A stretch of 46,514 nt of DNA from an uncultured Prevotellaceae bacterium (GTDB lineage Bacteria; Bacteroidota; Bacteroidia; Bacteroidales; Bacteroidaceae): contig OMSJ01000003.1 of assembly GCA_900313705.1 (NCBI GenBank), positions 1-46,514 of the forward strand, written 5' to 3'. This document shows, in pieces, positions 1 to 6,153 of the stretch. Under the pieces are notes generated by a model. It was not told where the DNA came from. It saw only the letters and a program-made list of their open reading frames with translations, and made no database searches. The first letter of the stretch is position 1. Every line of letters starts with the position of its first letter. Position numbers and translations under genes: made by a program.

Positions 1-34
1 CGATGTTTACACATTGATACTACGTAAGTTACAC

Positions 35-332
35 TATGTAGGTTGCCTACATAACTCGAACCATTCCGCCATTTCACCTATTTTGACCTAAAACTCCACT
101 AATTTCGAGGCATGAAATGTGTGCCGACATGTGGTTTAACATCAGACTACATGCTAAAACGAGTTCTTTCCCTTGAGAAAAAATTATTTTCCCTGGGGAA
201 AATAATTTTTTCGCATTTGGAATGTTAAACGAAAACCGCAGTAATACAATGAGATAGGATGTTATAACCATAGAAATACAATAAAAACAGACCGATTTAT
301 GTAGGTTGCCTTCAATTTATGTAGGTTACATA
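35..332. repeat. Dispersed TATGTAGGTT direct repeats
   Basis: TATGTAGGTT occurs at 35-44, 298-307 and 318-327. The first two copies continue as TATGTAGGTTGCC. The first forms an 8-bp inverted repeat, TATGTAGG / CCTACATA (35-42 and 46-53). A degenerate double copy (ATGTAGGTATGTAGGTAT) follows at about 375-392. The function is unknown; a protein-binding site cluster or the remains of a repeat element are both possible. Confidence 0.5.
177..212. repeat. Perfect 36-bp palindrome (17-bp arms, 2-bp centre)
   Basis: Arms 177-193 and 196-212 are exact reverse complements, each an A/T-rich block closed by CCC/GGG around a TG centre. It would extrude as a cruciform or fold as a long RNA hairpin. It lies about 750 bp past the rho stop codon and so is unlikely to be rho's own terminator. 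Confidence 0.75.
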
Positions 333-584
333 CATAGTATAACACTCTGCCTTTCAGTTAGCTATATTGTAAAATGTAGGTATGTAGGTATAATTCAAAA
401 TTTTTTTGTGAAAGATTTTGTTTGTTCCGAAAATGGATAGTGCCATATCGCAAAAAAGGGGGTTTTGAAGAGGCTATGATGTTAAAGTACCCCTGAAAAC
501 GTGTGATTCTGGAATAGTGAGTTTCGGAAAAACCTTAACATGATTGTTGCTTTTCCCGTGGACAACAATGATAATTATTATCGG

Positions 585-883
585 CTAGGGAGTAGAGGAG
601 GAGGGGGTGTTTCGCTGGCGAAACATTTACTCCTTAACTCCTTGACTCCTTAGAGATTTATTTGCTTCCGCAGAGGTTGTTGTCTAGGGAGTAGAGGAGT
701 TATTTCGCCAGCGAAACATTCTCTCCTTTGACTCCTTGACTCCTTAGAATTATTATCGTCTAGGGAGTAGAGGAGGAGGGGGCGTTACGCTGGCGAAACA
801 TTTACTCCTTAACTCCTTGACTCCTTAGAGATTTATTTGCCTACGCAGAGGTTGGTGTCTAAGGAGTTTAGGAGGAAAGGAGT
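585..883. repeat. Palindromic repeat cluster with 175-bp direct repeat
   Basis: Three units (585-653, 684-747, 760-828) each run from CTAGGGAGTAGAGGAG to a mirrored ACTCCTTGACTCCTTAG around a small inner hairpin, TTTCGCTGGCGAAA or its complement. A fourth half-unit lies at 859-883. Units 1 and 3, with the sequence after them, are near-identical direct repeats 175 bp apart. The inner loop of unit 2 is inverted relative to units 1 and 3. The cluster starts about 80 bp past the rho stop, so its hairpins may end or protect the rho transcript. It resembles an interspersed palindromic (REP-like) family. Confidence 0.7.
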
Positions 884-960
884 TATTTCTTGGTTGGCTC
901 TTAAGAGAGTAAGTAACAAAAATTGTGAGACGTTCTCTTGTCTCTTGTCTGAATGTGTCG

Positions 961-2769
961 TTACGAGTTCATGCTGAGGAGGAATTCCTCGTTGCTGTCG
1001 GTGTTCTCGAGGCGGGACTTGACTTCGTTCATGGCTTCGAGGGAAGTCATGTCGGCCAGGAACTTGCGGAGTATCCACATGCGGTCGAGGGTCATCTTGT
1101 CTTGCAGCAGGTCGTCGCGGCGTGTGCTGCTGGCGATGATGTTGACGGCGGGGAAGATGCGCTTGTTGGAGAGCACTCGGTCGAGCTGCAGCTCCATGTT
1201 GCCCGTGCCCTTGAACTCCTCGAAGATGACTTCGTCCATCTTGCTGCCCGTGTCGATGAGGGCTGTGGCGATGATGGTCAGACTGCCGCCGTTCTCGATG
1301 TTACGTGCTGCGCCGAAGAAGCGTTTGGGCTTGTGCAGGGCATTGGCATCGACGCCACCGCTCAGCACCTTTCCGCTGGCGGGCGAGACGGTGTTGTAGG
1401 CTCGGGCCAGACGTGTGATGGAGTCGAGGAAGATGACCACATCGTGACCGCATTCCACCATGCGCTTTGCCTTTTCGAGCACGATGCCGGCTATCTTGAC
1501 GTGACGCTCGGCAGGCTCGTCGAAGGTGCTGGCTATGACCTCAGCCTTGACGGTGCGGGCCATGTCGGTCACCTCCTCGGGGCGCTCGTCGATGAGCAGC
1601 ATCATAAGGTATGCCTCGGGGTGATTGGCAGCGATGGCGTTAGCTATGTCCTTCATCAAGAGCGTCTTACCCGTCTTTGGCTGTGCCACGATGAGGGCAC
1701 GCTGACCCTTGCCGATGGGAGCGAAGAGGTCCACCACGCGGGCTGAGAGCGAGTCGCCTTTGCCAGAGCAGAGCTTGAACTTCTCGTCGGGGAAGAGCGG
1801 TGTAAGGTTCTCGAAGGGGCTGCGGTCGCGAACCGTGTCGGGGTTGCAGCCGTTGATGCGTTCCACGCGAATCAGCGGGAAGAACTTCTCGCCGTGCAGC
1901 GGCGGACGGACAGGTCCTTCCACCACGTCGCCGGTCTTCAGTCCGAACTGCTTAATCATCTGCTGGGTGACGTAGATGTCGTCGGGACTGCTCAAGTAGT
2001 TGTAGTCGCTGCTGCGCAGGAAACCGAATCCTTCGGGCATGACCTCGAGCACACCTTCGCCACGGATGTTGTCGCCGAAGTTGTACTGTCCGGCGCCAGT
2101 CTCGTTTCGTGGAGCGGGGGTTTTCTTGATAACCTCCTCCTCGGCGGAAGGGGTGGGAGAAGGTGCCAGCTCTCTTGCCTGTTCCTCGGCAGAGGGGATG
2201 TCCTGGATGATGATGAAGTCCGGTTGGTCGGACACGGAGGGGCTATCGTCGGGCTCTTCAATCTCCTCCATGACGGGTACGTCAACATCCGTCTTCTCTT
2301 CTTTCTCAAAGGTGAGAACAGGTGAGGGGTCTTCAGCCTTCGCCTCGCCGATGCGCTTGCGGCGCTTCTTGGACGCAGGTGCAGCCTCCTCGGCGGCGTT
2401 GGCTTTCTCTACCTCGGCAGGTGCAGCCTCTGAGGTAGCCTTGTCTTGGACTTGTTCTGCTGCCATGGAAGCGGCAGCTTCGGCTTCCTTTTCCGCTTTC
2501 GACTTGCGTCCACGCTTCTTGGGCGCGGGGGCAGCCTCACCCTCCTCGGATACGGTTGTGGAGGGGCTTTCTACTTCAGATGGGGTGGGAGCGGCTTTGG
2601 CTTTCCTGCCTCGCTTTTTGGGGGCTGGTTCTGCTGAAGCCTTCAGGGACTGGGCATCCAGTATGTTGTAGATGAGTGTTGTCTGGTCGTTGCTAAGTTC
2701 CGCACCGAGTTCTCCGGCAAGCGCAGTAAGCTCCGCCAGTGTCATTCCTTCAAGTTCACTTTTGTGCAT
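961..2769 (-). CDS. rho: Transcription termination factor Rho
   Basis: Rho is the hexameric RNA helicase that ends transcription at C-rich untranslated RNA. The 602-residue protein has a Rho_N domain (about 1-42), a long insert (about 45-225) rich in Ala, Glu and Lys with repeated KKRGRK/KKRRK blocks, a cold-shock-like RNA-binding domain (about 236-305), and a RecA-type ATPase. The Walker A is QPKTGKT (about 363-369) and the Walker B region contains [17 protein letters not shown]. coli Rho is about 419 residues; the extra length is the insert, which is usual in Bacteroidetes. I chose the ATG at 2769 over the in-frame TTG two codons upstream. A TACCTTTG promoter lies about 95 bp upstream, divergent from the ABC-F gene. 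Confidence 0.97.
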   Translation of the reverse strand: MHKSELEGMTLAELTALAGELGAELSNDQTTLIYNILDAQSLKASAEPAPKKRGRKAKAAPTPSEVESPSTTVSEEGEAAPAPKKRGRKSKAEKEAEAAASMAAEQVQDKATSEAAPAEVEKANAAEEAAPASKKRRKRIGEAKAEDPSPVLTFEKEEKTDVDVPVMEEIEEPDDSPSVSDQPDFIIIQDIPSAEEQARELAPSPTPSAEEEVIKKTPAPRNETGAGQYNFGDNIRGEGVLEVMPEGFGFLRSSDYNYLSSPDDIYVTQQMIKQFGLKTGDVVEGPVRPPLHGEKFFPLIRVERINGCNPDTVRDRSPFENLTPLFPDEKFKLCSGKGDSLSARVVDLFAPIGKGQRALIVAQPKTGKTLLMKDIANAIAANHPEAYLMMLLIDERPEEVTDMARTVKAEVIASTFDEPAERHVKIAGIVLEKAKRMVECGHDVVIFLDSITRLARAYNTVSPASGKVLSGGVDANALHKPKRFFGAARNIENGGSLTIIATALIDTGSKMDEVIFEEFKGTGNMELQLDRVLSNKRIFPAVNIIASSTRRDDLLQDKMTLDRMWILRKFLADMTSLEAMNEVKSRLENTDSNEEFLLSMNS

Positions 2770-2864
2770 AGTCAAGTATGCTTAATATAATATATAATGT
2801 ATATAAGGGGAAATATCGAACTGTCGGAAAGAGGCCGACAGCCTTATCTCTGATAAATGTGACG

Positions 2865-2872
2865 CAAAGGTA
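2865..2872 (-). promoter_or_regulatory. Bacteroidetes-type promoter (-7 box) for rho
   Basis: On the minus strand this reads TACCTTTG, a full match to TAnnTTTG. TTTC lies 19 bp upstream, one mismatch from the TTTG -33 box. The leader to the rho start is about 90 nt. Confidence 0.7.
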
Positions 2873-2880
2873 CGACAAAA

Positions 2881-2912
2881 AAGTGAAAAGTGAAAAGCGA
2901 AAAGAGAAAAAT
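2881..2912. repeat. AAGTGAAAAG-type low-complexity tract
   Basis: Repeated GTGAAAAG/GCGAAAAG units lie between the divergent rho and ABC-F promoters. They match the low-complexity motif that recurs between genes and inside genes elsewhere in the window (for example 6045-6130, 16222-16260 and 45556-45598). Confidence 0.5.
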
Positions 2913-2913
2913 C

Positions 2914-2944
2914 TTTGTTTATTCTTCTTTTTTTCGTACTTTTG
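2914..2944 (+). promoter_or_regulatory. Bacteroidetes-type promoter for the ABC-F gene
   Basis: TTTG (2914-2917) and TACTTTTG (2937-2944) are 19 bp apart, a complete -33/-7 consensus pair for the Bacteroidetes primary sigma factor. The coding start is 47 bp downstream. Confidence 0.8.
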
Positions 2945-2991
2945 TGGCCTAAATCGTCAATTGTAAATAGTAAAATCGAAAATATCAGAGG

Positions 2992-4890
2992 GTGGTATCA
3001 TACTTACAGGCACAGAATCTGACGCGAAGCGTTGGTGACAAGACGCTTTTCCGTAATCTCTCATTCAGCATAGGCGAGGGACAGAAAGTGGGGCTCATCG
3101 CCAAGAACGGCACGGGCAAGAGTACGCTGCTGAACATCCTTGGCGGCAAGGACCAGGCAGACGAGGGGCAGGTCATCTTCCGGAATGACCTTCGCGTCGG
3201 CTACCTGGAGCAGACTCCCGACTATCCCCTTGACCTGACCGTCATCGAGGCTTGCTTCTGGCACGGCAACGAGACGACGAACCTCATCCGCGAGTACGAG
3301 ACCTGCATGGCATCCTCCAGTCAGGAGGGCTTGCAGGACATCCTGGACCGCATGGAGCAGCAGAAGGCCTGGGACTACGAGAACCGTGCCAAGACCATCC
3401 TCTCGCAGCTCTTCATCTCGGAGTTCGACAAGCCTCTCTCTCAGCTTTCCGGCGGACAGTTGAAGCGCGTGGCTCTTGCCAACACGCTCATCATGGAGCC
3501 CGACCTGCTCATCCTCGACGAGCCGACGAACCACCTCGACCTGCAGATGATAGAGTGGCTCGAGAACTACCTCTCGCGCTCCAACGTCACGTTGCTCATG
3601 GTGACGCACGACCGCTACTTCCTCGACCGCGTCTGCTCTGTCATCCTTGAGCTCGACGAAGAGTCCATCTATACCTATCATGGCAACTATGCCTATTACC
3701 TCGAGAAGCGTGCCCAACGCCTGGAGGTGGCGCGGGCAGAAGTGGCTCGGGCGACGAATCTCTACCGTACCGAGCTCGACTGGATGCGCCGTATGCCGCA
3801 GGCTCGCGGTCACAAGGCAAGGTATCGCGAGGAAGCTTTCTATGAACTGGAGAAGCAGGCTCATCGCCGCCTCGAGGAGCAGCAGGTGAAGCTCGAGATG
3901 AAGTCAGCCTACATCGGCAGCAAGATATTTGAGGCAGAGTATGTGAGCAAGGCCTACGGCGACCACATCCTGCTCAAGAACTTCTACTACAACTTCTCGC
4001 GTTACGAGAAGCTCGGCATCGTGGGCAATAACGGCACAGGCAAGAGCACTTTCGTCAAGATGCTGCTGGGGCTGGTGAAGCCCGACAGCGGACGCTTCGT
4101 CGTGGGCGAGACCGTCCGCTTCGGCTATTACAGTCAGGAGGGGATGCAGTTCGACGAGCAGATGAAGGTCATCGATGCTGTTCGCCGGACAGCGGAATAT
4201 GTTGACCTGGGCGGCGGGCAGAAGCTTTCGGCCATGCAGTTCCTGCAGCATTTCATGTTCTCGCCCCAGCAACAGCAGAACTACATCTACAAGCTTTCGG
4301 GCGGCGAGAAGCGGCGGCTCTACCTTTGCACCGTGCTGATGCAGAGCCCCAACTTCCTTGTCCTCGACGAGCCGACCAACGACCTCGACATCACCTCCCT
4401 GCAGATACTGGAGCAGTACCTTCAGGACTTCCGTGGCTGCGTCATCATCATCAGCCACGACCGTTACTTCATGGACAAGGTGGTTGACCATCTCTTTGTC
4501 TTCAAGGGCGACGGCGAAGTGAAAGACTTTCCCGGAAACTACACGCAGTACAGAAGCCTCACCCCCGACCCCTCTCCGAGGCGAGGGGAGAGTTCTCAGA
4601 AAACTCAGAATTCTCAGAAAACTCAGAATAATCAGAATATTCCGAACACTCCGAGCACTCAGAGAGAAAGGAAGCGCAAGCTCTCTTTCCGCGAGAAGCA
4701 GGAGTTCGAAGCTTTAGGAAAGGAGATAGATGAGCTTGAGCAGGAGAAGTCCGACATCGAGGCCGCCCTCAGCAGCGGCACCATTTCGACGCAGGAAATC
4801 ATCGACCTGAGCAAACGACTGCCCGTCGTCAACGACCTCCTCGATGAGAAGTCCATGCGTTGGCTTGAACTGAGCGAAATAGAGGGCTAA
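2992..4890 (+). CDS. ABC-F family ATPase, Uup-like, with C-terminal coiled coil
   Basis: This is a soluble protein with two ABC cassettes and no membrane segments, as in ABC-F factors that act on ribosomes or, for Uup, on DNA intermediates and ribosomes. Cassette 1 has Walker A GLIAKNGTGKST (about 34-45), signature LSGGQ (152-156) and DLLILDEPTNHLD. Cassette 2 has GIVGNNGTGKST, LSGGEKRR and NFLVLDEPTNDLD. A Lys/Glu-rich coiled coil (about 565-625) closes the protein, as in Uup. The start is GTG at 2992, preceded by AGAGG. The linker before the coiled coil (about 523-558) is a low-complexity segment, starting SLTPDPSPRRGES, encoded by an interspersed DNA repeat. The exact ABC-F subgroup is not certain. 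Confidence 0.9.
   Translation: MVSYLQAQNLTRSVGDKTLFRNLSFSIGEGQKVGLIAKNGTGKSTLLNILGGKDQADEGQVIFRNDLRVGYLEQTPDYPLDLTVIEACFWHGNETTNLIREYETCMASSSQEGLQDILDRMEQQKAWDYENRAKTILSQLFISEFDKPLSQLSGGQLKRVALANTLIMEPDLLILDEPTNHLDLQMIEWLENYLSRSNVTLLMVTHDRYFLDRVCSVILELDEESIYTYHGNYAYYLEKRAQRLEVARAEVARATNLYRTELDWMRRMPQARGHKARYREEAFYELEKQAHRRLEEQQVKLEMKSAYIGSKIFEAEYVSKAYGDHILLKNFYYNFSRYEKLGIVGNNGTGKSTFVKMLLGLVKPDSGRFVVGETVRFGYYSQEGMQFDEQMKVIDAVRRTAEYVDLGGGQKLSAMQFLQHFMFSPQQQQNYIYKLSGGEKRRLYLCTVLMQSPNFLVLDEPTNDLDITSLQILEQYLQDFRGCVIIISHDRYFMDKVVDHLFVFKGDGEVKDFPGNYTQYRSLTPDPSPRRGESSQKTQNSQKTQNNQNIPNTPSTQRERKRKLSFREKQEFEALGKEIDELEQEKSDIEAALSSGTISTQEIIDLSKRLPVVNDLLDEKSMRWLELSEIEG
4558..4665 (+). repeat. Interspersed repeat inside the ABC-F gene, in frame
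   Basis: The first part is a C-rich/G-rich hairpin (CCCCTCTCC ... GGCGAGGGGAG) that translates as LTPDPSPRRGE. The second is a run of ACTCAGAA-like units encoding a Gln/Asn/Thr-rich stretch. Both are typical of non-coding repeats, yet the frame stays open across them and the cassette and coiled coil on either side remain intact. Confidence 0.75.
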
Positions 4891-4934
4891 ATGAGAGAAA
4901 AGGATGAATTTTGCAACTTTTCTCCCTTTTCTTG

Positions 4935-4965
4935 TTGACATATTGAAATAAAAGTCCTACCTTTG
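4935..4965 (+). promoter_or_regulatory. Bacteroidetes-type promoter for asnA
   Basis: TACCTTTG at 4958-4965 matches the -7 consensus. A TTGTTGACA stretch about 20 bp upstream partly matches the -33 box. The leader to the asnA start is about 40 nt. Confidence 0.7.
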
Positions 4966-5006
4966 CATGAAAATTTGAAAGTATTACTGTCAAAACAAGG
5001 TAAACT

Positions 5007-6044
5007 ATGAGCAAACTTATGAAGCCTGCGGGATACACGGCGCTCTTGGACTTGAGCCAGACGGAGCAGGCGATTAAGAAGATCAAGGACTTCTTCCTTT
5101 GCAGCCTCAGTACCGAACTGCGTTTGAGCCGCGTCACAGCGCCGCTTTTCGTGTTGCGAGGCTTAGGCATCAACGACGACCTCAATGGCGTGGAGCGTCC
5201 CGTCTCGTTCCCCATCAAGGACATGAACGATGCCGTGGCCGAGGTGGTACACTCCTTGGCAAAGTGGAAGCGCCTGACGCTTGCCGAGTACAAGACGAAA
5301 CCAGGCTTCGGCATCGTCACCGACATGAATGCCATCCGTGCTGACGAAGAGCTCGACAACCTGCATAGCCTCTATGTCGATCAATGGGACTGGGAGCGTG
5401 TGCTCTTGGCCGAGAACCGCAACGAGGCATACCTGCGTCGCATCGTACAGAAGATATACAGCGCCATCCTTCGCACAGAGTTCTATATCTGCGAGACCTA
5501 TGCACAGCTCAAACCTATCCTGCCCGAGGACATCCACTTCATCCACAGTGAGGAGTTGCTGAAGATGTACCCCGACAAGACAGCCAAGGAGCGTGAGCAC
5601 CTCATCTGCCAGAAGTACGGAGCCGTCTTCATCATCGGCATTGGCGGCAAGCTGAGCAATGGCGAGGTGCACGACAACCGAGCTCCTGACTACGACGACT
5701 GGAGCACACCCAACGAGAGCGGCTTCATGGGGCTCAACGGCGACCTGCTTGTCTGGTATCCGATGCTGGGCCGCAGCATAGAACTCAGTTCTATGGGCAT
5801 CCGCGTCGATAAGGAAGCGCTGCTCCGCCAGCTTGCCATACAGGGCAAAGAGGAGCGCAAGGAGCTCTACTTCCACCAGCGCCTTCTTTCCGACCAGTTG
5901 CCTCTGACCATCGGCGGCGGCATCGGACAGAGCCGTCTCTGCATGGTGCTCCTCCACAAAGCCCACATCGGCGAGACACAGGCCAGCATCTGGCCCGAAG
6001 CCATGAGAAAGGAGTGTCACGAAGCAGGAATGACGCTGATATAA
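5007..6044 (+). CDS. asnA: Aspartate--ammonia ligase (asparagine synthetase A)
   Basis: AsnA makes asparagine from aspartate, ammonia and ATP, releasing AMP and pyrophosphate, in the cytoplasm. The 345-residue length is close to the E. coli enzyme (330). The sequence follows the family throughout: LSTELRLSRVTAPLFV near the N terminus, DDLNGVERPV, VHSLAKWKRLTL, DQWDWERV, and LPLTIGGGIGQSRLCM near the C terminus, which resembles motif 3 of class II aminoacyl-tRNA synthetases, the fold AsnA shares. It has its own promoter. A repeat element begins at its stop codon. The identification is firm. Confidence 0.96.
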   Translation: MSKLMKPAGYTALLDLSQTEQAIKKIKDFFLCSLSTELRLSRVTAPLFVLRGLGINDDLNGVERPVSFPIKDMNDAVAEVVHSLAKWKRLTLAEYKTKPGFGIVTDMNAIRADEELDNLHSLYVDQWDWERVLLAENRNEAYLRRIVQKIYSAILRTEFYICETYAQLKPILPEDIHFIHSEELLKMYPDKTAKEREHLICQKYGAVFIIGIGGKLSNGEVHDNRAPDYDDWSTPNESGFMGLNGDLLVWYPMLGRSIELSSMGIRVDKEALLRQLAIQGKEERKELYFHQRLLSDQLPLTIGGGIGQSRLCMVLLHKAHIGETQASIWPEAMRKECHEAGMTLI

Positions 6045-6130
6045 GTGAAGAGTGAAAAGTGAAGAATAATAGTAACCAACCAGACAAAAGTAACTTTGAT
6101 TCTTCACTCTTCGTTCTTCACTCTTCACTT
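6045..6130. repeat. Intergenic hairpin-type interspersed repeat (GTGAAGAGTGAAAAG type)
   Basis: The element starts with GTGAAGAGTGAAAAGTGAAG and ends with the mirrored TTCTTCACTCTTCACTT, giving a long imperfect hairpin around an AGTAAC-containing centre. A related copy lies inside the next gene (7083-7175): both share GAAGAATAA, AGTAAC and ATTCTTCAC blocks in the same order. It occupies almost the whole gap between asnA and the receptor gene. Confidence 0.75.
6091..6098 (+). promoter_or_regulatory. Possible -7 promoter box carried by the repeat
   Basis: TAACTTTG fits TAnnTTTG and lies 55 bp before the receptor start codon, inside the repeat element. No TTTG is found at the expected -33 distance, so this is a weak call. 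Confidence 0.4.
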
Positions 6131-6153
6131 AATTATTTATAATTAATTAATCA

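Larger units (their letters stand above)
1..584. other. Gene-free AT-rich region at the left edge
   Basis: No reading frame here looks like a real gene: the only open frame of any length (about 65 codons, minus strand, 74-271) crosses a perfect palindrome and has no recognisable product. The stretch holds short TATGTAGGTT direct repeats and a 36-bp palindrome, listed separately. I see no tRNA-like cloverleaf. It lies beyond the 3' end of rho on the minus strand. Confidence 0.6.

Noticed and set aside
74..271. Small minus-strand frame in the left gene-free region
   Set aside because: It runs through a perfect palindrome and has no motif, promoter or ribosome-binding site.
1..960. tRNA or other structured RNA gene in the left region
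   Set aside because: No cloverleaf-like set of arms was found; the visible hairpins are explained by repeats.
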